Origin: Pseudomonas sp. MWU13-2105
GTDB lineage: Bacteria; Pseudomonadota; Gammaproteobacteria; Pseudomonadales; Pseudomonadaceae
Length of the DNA: 64,000 nucleotides
Assembly (NCBI RefSeq): GCF_023242315.1
Contig: NZ_JALLIY010000012.1
Coordinates: forward strand, 1-64,000
Direction of reading: 5' to 3'
The translations under genes were made by a program, and so were the position numbers. The notes under the pieces were generated by a model. The model saw only the letters and a list, made by a program, of their open reading frames with translations, was not told the DNA's origin and did not search any database. The stretch's first letter is position 1. Each line of letters begins with the position of its first letter. Below are positions 32,375 to 41,102 of this stretch, in pieces.

Positions 32375-33593
32375 ACGGGACGTGAATGACGGTGCATCGA
32401 GCCCGGGCTGGTTAAACGGCATTTCCCTGGAAGTGCGCTGCCTATGCGTCATCAGCTTTGTTTCGGCGGTTGGCTTCGGCATCCAGTCACCGGCCATTCC
32501 CGTCTTCGGCCAGTCTCTGGGCGTCGGCAGCGCCATGATCGGTATGATCATCGCCTCGTTCCCCTTTGCGCGCCTGCTGATGGCCTGGCCAGGGGGGCGC
32601 CTGGTCAACCGTCTGGGTGAATACCGAGTCCTCGGTGGCGGCCTGATTTTGCTGGCGCTAAGCAGCTTCGGTGCCGGGCTGGCGGCGTCGGCCACGGAAC
32701 TGTTGGCGTTCCGTGGCCTGTGCGGTGTCGGCTCGATCTTCTACAGCATTTCCGCCATGAGCCTGATGCTGCGCACCACTGCCGCGAGTCACAGAGGTAG
32801 AGCCGCGGGGCTGTTCATGGGCGCCTACTATGTGGGCGCCGTAACCGGGCCGGCCATTGGTAGCTTATTCGTTGGTATGTCCGTACGCTTGCCCTTCTTC
32901 ATTTACGGTGCGGCCACTGGCGCGGCAGCCATCGTTGCACTGGTCCTGCTGCGGCACCTGCGCTATCAGCGTTCGCCGGGTACAGCACCCAACAAAGCAA
33001 CGGTCAGTCTTGGCCAGGCCCTGCGCCTGCCCTCCTATCGCGCGGCGTTGGCCAGCAATTTCAGCATCGGCTTCGCGGTCTACGGTGTACGCGTATCGGT
33101 ATTGCCACTGTTCCTGCTGCTGATACTGCAGCAGCCGGCCAAATGGATTGGCATAGGCCTGACGGTCGGTGCATTGGCGCAAACGTTGCTCCTGCCAAAA
33201 TCCGGGCAGTTGGTTGATTCCTGGGGTAGAAAGCCGACACTGATACTGGGTCTGTCGCTGGTGCTGTGTAGTTTTTTGACCATTCTGGGCGGACAATCCC
33301 TAACGGCCTATATCGCCGGGATGGCTATCATGGGACTTGGCACCGCTTTCTGCTCGACCTCCGCTGCGGCCATCGCTGGAGATGTTGCCAATGGCCGCGG
33401 CGGCACCGTGATCGCCAGCTACCAGATGTCGGCCGACCTGGGCATGGTCGTCGGGCCCGTGCTGATCGGCCTGATCGCCCAATACCACTCCTACCCAATA
33501 GCCCTGGGTTGCACCGCGGCGCTGTTGGCACTCGCCACCCTCAGCCCCTTGGCCATTCCTCGCAAGCAGTCCCAGGCGAACGACCATGGATAA
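32364..33593 (+). CDS. MFS transporter, 12-helix type
   Basis: 409 residues from ATG 32364. An earlier in-frame start at 32307 lies inside the crotonase gene and would add a charged, non-membrane N-terminus, so it was rejected. About 12 hydrophobic helices; MFS features include GMIIASFPFARLLMAWPGGRLVNRLGEYR between helices 2 and 3 (the canonical loop with an R-x-G-x-x-x pattern) and a repeat LLPKSGQLVDSWGRKP after helix 8. Final gene of the coupled side-chain operon. It could import the steroid, or export intermediates such as those seen during bile-acid growth. Substrate not shown by sequence. Confidence 0.8.
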   Translation: MGAERDVNDGASSPGWLNGISLEVRCLCVISFVSAVGFGIQSPAIPVFGQSLGVGSAMIGMIIASFPFARLLMAWPGGRLVNRLGEYRVLGGGLILLALSSFGAGLAASATELLAFRGLCGVGSIFYSISAMSLMLRTTAASHRGRAAGLFMGAYYVGAVTGPAIGSLFVGMSVRLPFFIYGAATGAAAIVALVLLRHLRYQRSPGTAPNKATVSLGQALRLPSYRAALASNFSIGFAVYGVRVSVLPLFLLLILQQPAKWIGIGLTVGALAQTLLLPKSGQLVDSWGRKPTLILGLSLVLCSFLTILGGQSLTAYIAGMAIMGLGTAFCSTSAAAIAGDVANGRGGTVIASYQMSADLGMVVGPVLIGLIAQYHSYPIALGCTAALLALATLSPLAIPRKQSQANDHG

Positions 33594-33692
33594 TGGGGAG
33601 CACTGGCAGGCATGGCACGTCTCTCTGCGATGTCGATTTCGCCCCATTGTTCCCTCACCCCCCTAGAAACCACCTGACCCAGGAGCCTCACC

Positions 33693-34079
33693 ATGCCCAG
33701 CGAAATTCAGATGAAAAACCATATGCAGGCCTACATAGACGCGTTTAACCGTAACGATCTCGCGGCGGTTGTCGCGCTCTACAGCGACAGTGCCACGGTC
33801 GAAGACCCTTACGGCACACCTGTAAAGACCGGCAAGGTGCAGATTGAAGCGTTCTACCGCGACGCAATGAGCAATGGCGCCCTGCTCACCCTCTCGGCGC
33901 CCATACGCGCGTCATACAGCAATGCGGCCGCCATGGCCTTTGAAGCCGTGGTCAACACAGCGCAAGGCGAAACACGGGTCAAGGTGATTGATGTGATGAC
34001 CTTTACCGAGGATGGCCTGTTCAAATCAATGCAAGCCTATTTCGGCCCAGGCGACATCACCCTGCCGACGCCACAGTAA
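33693..34079 (+). CDS. ksi: Steroid delta5-isomerase (ketosteroid isomerase)
   Basis: 128 residues, close to the usual 125-131. Catalytic residues are all at expected places: Y14 in MQAYIDAFN, D38 in SATVEDPYGTP and D100 in KVIDVMTF. The protein shifts the double bond from delta5 to delta4 in 3-ketosteroids. CAGGAG precedes the ATG by 7 bases. It follows the MFS gene by 99 bases with no shared motif copy, so it may be part of the same transcript. Its presence suggests the strain handles 5-ene steroids (for example from plant or animal sterol derivatives), in addition to bile-acid-type substrates. Confidence 0.93.
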   Translation: MPSEIQMKNHMQAYIDAFNRNDLAAVVALYSDSATVEDPYGTPVKTGKVQIEAFYRDAMSNGALLTLSAPIRASYSNAAAMAFEAVVNTAQGETRVKVIDVMTFTEDGLFKSMQAYFGPGDITLPTPQ

Positions 34080-34114
34080 GATCCCTTTCTTCATTGCACA
34101 GAAACAGATGCAAG

Positions 34115-34132
34115 GGCCTGCCGAAGCAGGCC
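34115..34132. terminator. Hairpin between convergent KSI and MFS genes
   Basis: GGCCTGC and GCAGGCC form a 7-bp GC-rich stem with a CGAA tetraloop in the 81-base gap between two convergent genes. No T-run follows on either strand, so it is at best a weak or factor-assisted terminator. Confidence 0.4.
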
Positions 34133-34160
34133 TGGTGGAAAGCCAACAGCACCCGCCCGA

Positions 34161-35540
34161 TCAGGACAGCTGCAATCGCAGGCTCAGGGGAATGAGCAGC
34201 AGTGCGGCGAGAAACGCAAACAGCAAGCCTGCCATTAGCGCCTGATCGATACCGCTGAGCGCCAGAACGACCCCCAGCAGCGCGCTGCCCAGTGCCCCGC
34301 CATAGGTGCGCGCCGTCGAGAGCAGCCCGGTGGCCGCACCGATATGAGCCATGGGCGCTGTCATCTGCATGAACAAGATCTGGTTCTGGTTGATCACCCC
34401 CAAACCCAGGCCACATAAACCGAAACTGATAAAGACATGGTGCTGCGAGCTTTCCGGGCCTAACGCCAACAGCAGTCCGCAGCCCATGGCCAGAAACAAC
34501 GCACCGGCCGCCATCAAGCGCTGGGGCCGGCGCTGCCGACGAAACAACAGGCCATTGAGCACACTGCCCACAGGCAAACCGATCAGCAATGGGATCATTG
34601 CCACACCGGCTTGTACCAGGCTCAGTTTACTGACGGTGTGCAGCAGGATCGGGCTGTAGAAAAACAAGATAAACAGCACCGCGCCGCTGAGCAGCGTTGA
34701 GTAGCTGATCTGCCGTACCCCTTTGCTGCGCAGGATGTCCAGCGCCAGAATCGGCTGCGCCACGCGAAACTGATGCCGCCACAATCCCGCCATGGAGCCC
34801 CCACACAACACCAGCCATCCGGCGCAGAACGCTATCGCCAAAGAGTCTCCCGAATGCACCTGCAAGGCGAGCAACGACGAGACGATCAGCACGCAGAGCA
34901 GCACCGCCCCCATACAGTCAAAGCGCTGGGGCTGCAGATGTAGCGGCCTGTTGGCAGGAATGAAACACAGCACCACCAGCACCAGGGCCGCCGCCAGCGG
35001 GACCACAAACAGGGCAGAGCGCCAACCGAAGGCATCGCTCAGCATCGCGCCCAACAGCGGACCGATGCTGCTCGACAGTGCGAACATGACTCCGCTAAGA
35101 CTTTGCCAACGGGCTCGTTGCACAGGATCCGGAAAGACATCGGCCGGAACCGCAAACGCCGTGGCGGCCATCATCCCAATGGCCACCCCATTCAATACCC
35201 GCATCGCCAGCAACTGTTCCATTGACTGCGCCATCCCGCATCCCACACCCGCCAGAGCCAGCAGCGCAATGGACAACTGCAGCAGGTATTTGCGCCCATA
35301 CATGTCACCCAGCCTCGCGGCGATCAATGTGGTGCAGGCGCTCGCCAGCATCTGCAGCGTTCCGATCAGGGGAAAGCGCCCGAGCCCATGGAGTTCAGTG
35401 GCCGCCAGCGGCAAGATACTGCCACCGATGGTGGTCTCCAGGCCCAACAGGAAGAGCACCGCATAGACCCCGCACATGGCACAAATACGCTGTTGTGGCG
35501 ACAGCTCGACTGGTAACCCGGCCTTGGATTGAATACTCAC
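34161..35540 (-). CDS. MFS transporter, 14-helix (DHA2/EmrB-type)
   Basis: 459 residues from GTG 35540 (GAGGG 9 bases upstream). Roughly 14 hydrophobic segments; LETTIGGSILPLAATELHG near 30-50 aligns with the EmrB/QacA helix-1 motif, and AARLGDMYGRKYLLQLSI near 75-95 with the MFS loop. The family exports drugs and hydrophobic compounds by proton antiport. A steroid-regulon motif (35594-35613) is 54 bases upstream, so it is probably co-induced with steroid degradation, perhaps to export toxic intermediates. It diverges from hsaE and converges on ksi. Confidence 0.82.
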   Translation of the reverse strand: MSIQSKAGLPVELSPQQRICAMCGVYAVLFLLGLETTIGGSILPLAATELHGLGRFPLIGTLQMLASACTTLIAARLGDMYGRKYLLQLSIALLALAGVGCGMAQSMEQLLAMRVLNGVAIGMMAATAFAVPADVFPDPVQRARWQSLSGVMFALSSSIGPLLGAMLSDAFGWRSALFVVPLAAALVLVVLCFIPANRPLHLQPQRFDCMGAVLLCVLIVSSLLALQVHSGDSLAIAFCAGWLVLCGGSMAGLWRHQFRVAQPILALDILRSKGVRQISYSTLLSGAVLFILFFYSPILLHTVSKLSLVQAGVAMIPLLIGLPVGSVLNGLLFRRQRRPQRLMAAGALFLAMGCGLLLALGPESSQHHVFISFGLCGLGLGVINQNQILFMQMTAPMAHIGAATGLLSTARTYGGALGSALLGVVLALSGIDQALMAGLLFAFLAALLLIPLSLRLQLS

Positions 35541-35593
35541 TGGAAGACGCCCTCAAAGGTTTAACCCCAGTGTGAGCACCTAGCGCCCTTCCC

Positions 35594-35613
35594 GCCTCGT
35601 CCGCACAGACTAA
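35594..35613 (+). promoter_or_regulatory. Steroid-regulon motif copy, MFS side
   Basis: GCCTCGTCCGCACAGACTAA: keeps CTCGTCCG and GACTA of the consensus. It is 54 bases before the MFS start, in correct orientation, opposing the copy at 35706-35725 (centres 112 bases apart). Confidence 0.45.
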
Positions 35614-35705
35614 CGCCTCCACTTGCGCCCACCCGGAAACGCTCCTCGACCCGACACCTGGCATCGGTAGACGCTGCAAGTCACTCGCTCAGAAAGGGCT
35701 TGGGG

Positions 35706-35725
35706 GTAGTCCGAGAGGACGAGGG
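35706..35725 (-). promoter_or_regulatory. Steroid-regulon motif copy, hsaE side
   Basis: Minus-strand reading CCCTCGTCCTCTCGGACTAC. It lies 55 bases before the hsaE start, the same distance as at hsaD, and faces the copy upstream of the MFS gene. Confidence 0.5.
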
Positions 35726-35780
35726 CGAACCTCCAGGCTTGCGGCATCATGGCTGCAGAACCTGACAAGAGGACGGTCGA

Positions 35781-36614
35781 ATGCCTCCCATAAATCCATC
35801 TGCACCCCTCGCCCACACCCATTCAGACAACACTCGCCTGCAGCACCAGTTGGCCGACAGGCTTTACCGTGCCCTGCGTGATGGCACCGTGATCGATCCC
35901 CTGACCAGCCAGCATTCGCTGAGCCTTGAAGACGCCTACCGTATCTCGCTCCAGATAATGGATCGCCGCCAATCCGACGGCGAGACCGTCATCGGCAAGA
36001 AAATTGGTGTAACCAGTAAACCGGTCCAGGAAATGCTCGGTGTGCACCAGCCTGACTTTGGCTTTCTCACCGACCGGATGCTGTTTGCCGACGCCTCCAG
36101 GATCAGCCTTACGCAGGCCAACCTGATCCAGCCCCGCGCCGAAGGCGAAATTGCCTTCATCCTCAAACAGGATTTACTCGGCCCGGGCGTGACACTGGAC
36201 GATGTGCTGCGGGCCACGGAGTTCGTGGTGCCATGTTTCGAGATCGTCGACTCGCGGATCAAGGATTGGAAGATCGCGATTCAGGACACCATTGCCGACA
36301 ACGCCTCCTGCGGCGTGTTCGTCCTGGGTGAACAGCGCATCTCGGCAGCCAGTCTCGACCTCGCCAACGTGCGCCTGGACATGTCGCGCAACGGTGTCCT
36401 GCACTCCAGTGGTCTGGGCAGCGCGGTACAGGGCCACCCCGCCGAGGCGGTGGCTTGGCTGGCCAACACCTTGGGCGCCTTCGGCATGCCGCTGCGCGTT
36501 GGCGAAATAATCCTCTCCGGGTCGCTGGTACCGCTGGTGCCGGTGCACGCCGGTGATCACTTCGAGCTGACTATCAGCGATATCGGTTGCGCCTCGATTC
36601 ATTTCACCGACTGA
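35781..36614 (+). CDS. hsaE: 2-hydroxyhexa-2,4-dienoate hydratase
   Basis: 277 residues of the MhpD/DmpE/HsaE family (fumarylacetoacetase-like fold): GETVIGKKIGVTSKPVQEMLGV near 70-92, FLTDRM, PRAEGEIAFILKQDL near 115-130 (metal-binding acids), FEIVDSRIKDW near 152-162, and SGSLVPLVPVHAGDHFEL near the end. It hydrates the dienoate released by HsaD to 4-hydroxy-2-oxohexanoate. AGAGGA precedes the ATG by 7 bases. First gene of the hsaEGF operon with a regulon motif 55 bases upstream. A generic catechol-pathway role is possible, but linkage to hsaACD makes the steroid role more likely. Confidence 0.88.
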   Translation: MPPINPSAPLAHTHSDNTRLQHQLADRLYRALRDGTVIDPLTSQHSLSLEDAYRISLQIMDRRQSDGETVIGKKIGVTSKPVQEMLGVHQPDFGFLTDRMLFADASRISLTQANLIQPRAEGEIAFILKQDLLGPGVTLDDVLRATEFVVPCFEIVDSRIKDWKIAIQDTIADNASCGVFVLGEQRISAASLDLANVRLDMSRNGVLHSSGLGSAVQGHPAEAVAWLANTLGAFGMPLRVGEIILSGSLVPLVPVHAGDHFELTISDIGCASIHFTD

Positions 36615-36645
36615 ACCTGCCCCACACTGAAGCGAGAAACTGGCC

Positions 36646-37533
36646 ATGACACGCAAAATCAGATGCGCCCTGATCGGTCCCGGTAACATCGGCACCGATC
36701 TGCTCTATAAATTGCAACGTAGTGAAGTACTGGAACCGGTGTGGATGGTGGGCATTGACCCCACTTCGGAAGGTTTGAAGCGCGCCAAAGACATGGGCTT
36801 GAAGATCACCGCCGAGGGTGTTGATGGGCTATTGGCACACGTCAAGGCCGACAACATCCAGATCGCTTTCGATGCCACCTCAGCCTATGTGCATGCGGAA
36901 AACTCGCGCAAGCTCAACGAGCTGGGCGTGTTGATGATCGACCTGACGCCCGCAGCCATTGGCCCCTACTGCGTGCCCTCGGTGAACCTGGTCGAGCAGC
37001 TGGGCAAACAGGTGATGAACGTCAACATGGTGACCTGTGGCGGGCAGGCGACCATTCCCATGGTCAACGCGGTATCACGGGTACAGCCAGTCGCTTATGG
37101 CGAGATCGTCGCGACGGTATCAGCGCGTTCAGTCGGCCCGGGAACACGCAAAAACATCGACGAATTCACCCGGACCACGGCGGGAGCGGTGGTCAAGGTC
37201 GGAGGGGCCAAAGAGGGCAAGGCGATCATTGTGATCAACCCCGCGGAACCGCCGCTGATCATGCGTGACACCATCCATTGCCTGACCGAAAGCGAGCCTG
37301 ACCGCGACGCGATCACCCAGTCGGTCCACGCCATGGTCAAGGAGGTCCAGAAGTATGTGCCCGGCTACATCCTGAAGAACGGCCCAGTGTTCGATGGTAA
37401 CCGGGTGTCGATATTCATGGAGGTGGAAGGTCTGGGCGACTACCTCCCCAAGTACGCCGGCAACCTCGACATCATGACCGCAGCGGCCGCCCGCACCGCG
37501 GAAATGTTTGCCGAAGAAATGCTGAAGTCCTAA
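36646..37533 (+). CDS. hsaG: Acetaldehyde/propionaldehyde dehydrogenase, acylating
   Basis: 295 residues. NAD motif [15 protein letters not shown] near 9-23, catalytic C131 in [14 protein letters not shown], then [21 protein letters not shown] near 162-182. Converts the aldehyde (propanal in the steroid route) plus CoA and NAD to the acyl-CoA, and forms a channelled complex with the HsaF aldolase encoded next. The 31-base gap from hsaE and 22-base gap to hsaF indicate one operon. Length and motifs are as in DmpF/HsaG. Confidence 0.93.
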   Translation: MTRKIRCALIGPGNIGTDLLYKLQRSEVLEPVWMVGIDPTSEGLKRAKDMGLKITAEGVDGLLAHVKADNIQIAFDATSAYVHAENSRKLNELGVLMIDLTPAAIGPYCVPSVNLVEQLGKQVMNVNMVTCGGQATIPMVNAVSRVQPVAYGEIVATVSARSVGPGTRKNIDEFTRTTAGAVVKVGGAKEGKAIIVINPAEPPLIMRDTIHCLTESEPDRDAITQSVHAMVKEVQKYVPGYILKNGPVFDGNRVSIFMEVEGLGDYLPKYAGNLDIMTAAAARTAEMFAEEMLKS

Positions 37534-37555
37534 TCCATTTCTAAGGGAGATCGCC

Positions 37556-38590
37556 ATGACTCACTCACGCGGTAAAAAAATCACCCTGCACGACATGTCA
37601 CTGCGCGACGGCATGCACCCGAAGCGGCACCAGATCAGTCTGCAGGAAATGATCGACGTCGCCACCGGCCTGGACATTGCCGGAGTAGAACTGATCGAGG
37701 TCACCCACGGCGATGGGCTCGGGGGCACGTCTGTAAACTACGGTTTTGGCGCACACAGTGACGAGCAATATCTGCGGGCTGTGATCCCGCGCATGACCCA
37801 GGCCAAGGTCTCGGCCCTGCTGCTGCCCGGGATAGGCACCGTCGATCATCTACAAATGGCCTACGAATGCGGGGTTACGACCATCCGGGTCGCGACTCAT
37901 TGCACCGAAGCCGATGTCTCCGAGCAGCATATTCAGTACGGTCGAAAACTGGGGATGGATACCGTCGGCTTCCTGATGATGGCACATATGCTGGATGCCG
38001 ATAGCCTGGTGAAGCAAGCCAAGCTCATGGAGAGCTATGGCGCCAACTGTCTGTACATTACCGACTCGGCCGGATACATGTTGCCCGAGGATGTTCGAGT
38101 GCGTATCGATGCCGTGCGCCAGGCACTCGACCCAAGCACAGAATTGGGCTTTCACGGCCACCACAACCTGGGGATGGGCATCGCCAACTCGTTGGCAGCG
38201 GTTGACGCCGGTGCCAACCGCATTGATGGATCCGCCGCCGGCTTGGGCGCGGGTGCCGGGAATACGCCCCTGGAAGTGTTCAATGCCGTATGCGACCGCA
38301 TGGGCATAATCACTGGGGTGAACGTCTTCAAACTAGCAGATGTCGCCGAGGAAAAAGTCTTCCCATTGATGGAGCACATCGTTCGGGTCGACCGTGACTC
38401 GCTGATGCTTGGGTACGCCGGTGTCTATTCGTCGTTCCTGCTGTTCGCCAAGCGGGCCGAACAAAAATACGGCGTCCCCTCCCATGAAATCCTGCTTGAG
38501 CTGGGCCGACGCAAGACTGTCGGAGGGCAAGAAGACATGATCGAAGACCTGGCCCTCGACATGGCTCGCGAGCGAGGCATCAACCGCTGA
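37556..38590 (+). CDS. hsaF: 4-hydroxy-2-oxo-acid aldolase
   Basis: 344 residues. HMGL-like TIM barrel: [15 protein letters not shown] with R17 and D18 (catalytic Arg, metal Asp) and H21, [20 protein letters not shown] near 103-122, [17 protein letters not shown] with the metal-binding histidines near residue 200, and a C-terminal communication domain ending [15 protein letters not shown]. Cleaves 4-hydroxy-2-oxohexanoate to pyruvate and propanal, handed to HsaG. AAGGGAG precedes the ATG. Confidence 0.93.
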   Translation: MTHSRGKKITLHDMSLRDGMHPKRHQISLQEMIDVATGLDIAGVELIEVTHGDGLGGTSVNYGFGAHSDEQYLRAVIPRMTQAKVSALLLPGIGTVDHLQMAYECGVTTIRVATHCTEADVSEQHIQYGRKLGMDTVGFLMMAHMLDADSLVKQAKLMESYGANCLYITDSAGYMLPEDVRVRIDAVRQALDPSTELGFHGHHNLGMGIANSLAAVDAGANRIDGSAAGLGAGAGNTPLEVFNAVCDRMGIITGVNVFKLADVAEEKVFPLMEHIVRVDRDSLMLGYAGVYSSFLLFAKRAEQKYGVPSHEILLELGRRKTVGGQEDMIEDLALDMARERGINR

Positions 38591-38857
38591 TTCGCGGCGT
38601 CCCCAGGCATCCTGTACCCCGCTGCCACTGTCACGCGGGGTGCGCTACCAATCCGTTGGCACCTACACGAAAACAGCACTGCTGTTTGCTGCCCGCACGC
38701 CTCCATTGCGCCGACTGCATCGCCCTGTTCAGTTTTTCCCTGCCTGATACCTTTCACTTCGCTGTCCCCCACATCGTCCGTTTTGACCATGCTCAGCGCT
38801 CCTGTCCATAACACAATTCACCCTATTGAACCCGAGCCACCGCCAACGAGCACTCAC

Positions 38858-39901
38858 ATGATCAACGACCTGCAGCCCTCCCAACAGAATCGACAGCCGC
38901 TCCCTGAAACAACCCTGGACCCCAGAGAATTTCGACAAGCGCTGGGAACCTTCACCACCGGCGTCACCATCGTCACCGCAAGGGGCCCGGATGGCGCCCC
39001 CGTGGGCGTGACGGCCAACAGTTTCAACTCCGTCTCCTTGAACCCACCTTTGGTACTTTGGAGCCTGGCGCGTAAATCACAGAGCCTGGCTGCCTTTGAG
39101 AGCGCCAGCCATTGGGCGGTGCATATTCTCGCTCACGACCAGAACGATCTTTCTGGGCGCTTTGCTCGAAGCACCAGTGGTGCGGAGAAATTCGAAGATA
39201 TCAAGTACGAAGATGGCCTGGGCGAAGCACCACTGCTCTCCGGGTGCACCACTCGGCTTCAGTGCCGTACCGCACATATTTATGACGGCGGCGATCACGT
39301 CATTCTGGTCGGCGAAGTACTCCGGTTTGATAAATGCGACACACCACCGCTGGTGTTCCAAAGCGGCAACTACGCCATCGCAACCAGCACTACCCAGACG
39401 GTCATGCCTCCTGATGGCGAAGATCCACGCAATGTCAGTGAAACCAGTTCGCTGGGTTATCTACTGGCCAGCGCCTATTTACACTTCTCTGCAAAGTCGC
39501 GCGAGCACGCCAGCGAGTTGGAATTGAACGACATCGAATACCTGATACTCAACGCACTTGGGGCACGAGAGGCGCGGACCTACCACGAACTGATCACATT
39601 GGCAGCTTATACAGGCCGCTTCGTGGGACGCGAATCGATCAACGACCTGGCCGCCAGAGGCCTGATCCGTATTGATGATGAGATTGAAGAGACAACCAAC
39701 CCACCGGAGCACATAGACCATTCACATATTTATCTGACACAGGAAGGCAAAGTACTGGTTACCCGGATAACCAGCCAAAGCCAGCAAGTCGAGGAGAATA
39801 TGATGCGCCAGTTGGGTGTACCTGAGACGATTGCATTACGTACCCTGCTGAGCCGGTTCGTGAGAATTCACAGTCCATTGATCCCTTATCGCTGGTTCTA
39901 G
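38858..39901 (+). CDS. hsaB: Flavin reductase component with C-terminal MarR-like domain (HsaB-like)
   Basis: About 347 residues. Residues up to about 180 form the FMN-binding split-barrel reductase: FRQALGTFTTGVTIVTARGPDG, VGVTANSFNSVSLNPPLVLWSLARKSQSL, HVILVGEVLRF. The last 130 residues look like a winged helix of the MarR type: LNDIEYLILNALGAREARTYHELITLAA, RESINDLAARGLIRID, then HIYLTQEGKVLVTRI. Acinetobacter C1 reductase of p-hydroxyphenylacetate hydroxylase has the same order, its MarR-like part sensing substrate. By analogy this part may sense the 3-HSA substrate and control NADH oxidation. Start uncertain: ATG 38858 is used; ATG 38789 and TTG 38783 are in frame but without an RBS. It lies 267 bases after hsaF, and supplies reduced flavin to HsaA. 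Confidence 0.83.
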   Translation: MINDLQPSQQNRQPLPETTLDPREFRQALGTFTTGVTIVTARGPDGAPVGVTANSFNSVSLNPPLVLWSLARKSQSLAAFESASHWAVHILAHDQNDLSGRFARSTSGAEKFEDIKYEDGLGEAPLLSGCTTRLQCRTAHIYDGGDHVILVGEVLRFDKCDTPPLVFQSGNYAIATSTTQTVMPPDGEDPRNVSETSSLGYLLASAYLHFSAKSREHASELELNDIEYLILNALGAREARTYHELITLAAYTGRFVGRESINDLAARGLIRIDDEIEETTNPPEHIDHSHIYLTQEGKVLVTRITSQSQQVEENMMRQLGVPETIALRTLLSRFVRIHSPLIPYRWF

Positions 39902-40103
39902 GTGTTCAGTCTCGGAGGATCATGGAGCTGAACAACACCATACCTCAATGATGATCCGGCCCGCCGATGATTACGCAGCACGTTGATTAAGTGCGCGTCA
40001 GAACGGGTCCCCATTGAGAGAAGAATAAATTTCTTGATCCTCTGTATTTCACCTAACCGCGCCACTGAACCGCATGTGGAGCATCGTGTTCCCCTTTGAC
40101 GAA

Positions 40104-41042
40104 TCAACATATCAAATTGATCGGATTTCCGTCATAGAACCCCATAACATTAGCAACAATGATATCGTCCAGCCTAGCCACACTGCTAGTGCTCGCCCAG
40201 GCGACGTGGGGTGTAACAATGAGATTGGGATGATCAAGTCCTATCAATCGATGGCCCATGGCGGGCGGCTCTGTATCCAGAACATCGATCGATGCGCCAG
40301 CAATGAGTCCTGATGTTAATGCATTCTTCAGCGCTTCCAGCTCAACCAATGGACCTCGAGCTGTATTGATCAATAGAGAGGAGGACTTCATAACTTTAAA
40401 TGCCTTAGCATCGAGTAAATTATGTGATGCGGTCGTTAAAGGGCAGTGGAGCGTAAGGATGTCAGCTTGACGCAAGACATCCTCGAAAGCCGTATAACCT
40501 TTCCGTATGGTGTGAGCCTCTCGATGCTCGGCGAACAGAACTTTCATTCCCAGCGCACTGGCCAGCTCTGCTACAGATTGACCGATAGCCCCGCGGCCAA
40601 CGATACCGAGAATTGCACCACGGACGTCCCGAATGGCTCCACCATGTACACAAAAATGTTGAGAGGAATGCCACTCTGTTTGGGCGAGGCGCTGGTATTC
40701 GAAGAAACGGCGTCTAAGCATAAAAATCGAAGTCATCACGTGCTCAGCCACACTTAACGATGAGTATCCAGGCGCATTGCTCACCTTCACTCCTCGCGCC
40801 TGACAGGCCGCAATGTCAACTCAATCATAACCCGATGCCGCCACGCATACATACTTCAATTTCGGCAGTTGTTCTAAAATTGATGCCGTGAGATTGACCT
40901 TGTTCGTGATCGCAATCTCAACATCCAGAAGCGCCGACACAACCTCGAACGGCTTTGTGCTGGATCTTAATACCCATTGAATTGGCCCCTCGCGCTCAAA
41001 CGAAAGGGGCATAGTATCGCTATCGAGAAATACAGCTTTCAT
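40104..41042 (-). pseudogene. D-2-hydroxyacid dehydrogenase (HprA-like), interrupted by in-frame TGA
   Basis: Two parts in one frame. The first (41042 to 40824) reads MKAVFLDSDTMPLSF to LKYVCVAASGYD, then TGA (40821-40823); the reading continues directly as VDIAACQARGVKVSNAPGYS to the end at 40104. Intact relatives have an Asn or similar residue exactly where the TGA sits (GYDNVD-type). NAD motif GIVGRGAIGQ and the RGPLVE and TPHVAW catalytic stretches follow, so everything else is intact. It could be a recent nonsense mutation or a sequencing error. Family role: reduction of hydroxypyruvate/glyoxylate or oxidation of D-2-hydroxyacids. It follows the lactate permease gene by 60 bases, in the same direction. 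Translation of a C-terminal fragment from GTG 40790 is possible but would lack the substrate-domain start. Confidence 0.8.
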
Positions 41043-41102
41043 GTCAACCTCTTTCCTGACAACTGCGCGGACCCATGCTGTTGGTCCAGACGATGTTAGT
41101 GA

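Noticed and set aside
38771-38790. Possible ninth motif copy, ACATCGTCCGTTTTGACCAT
   Set aside because: Left half matches well but the GGACTAG half does not, and the orientation is opposite to all other copies. It also overlaps alternative starts of hsaB. Kept only as a remark.
40104-41042. Selenocysteine reading of the internal TGA
   Set aside because: The family does not use selenocysteine, the replaced residue is not a cysteine in relatives, and no SECIS-like hairpin was evident just after the TGA.
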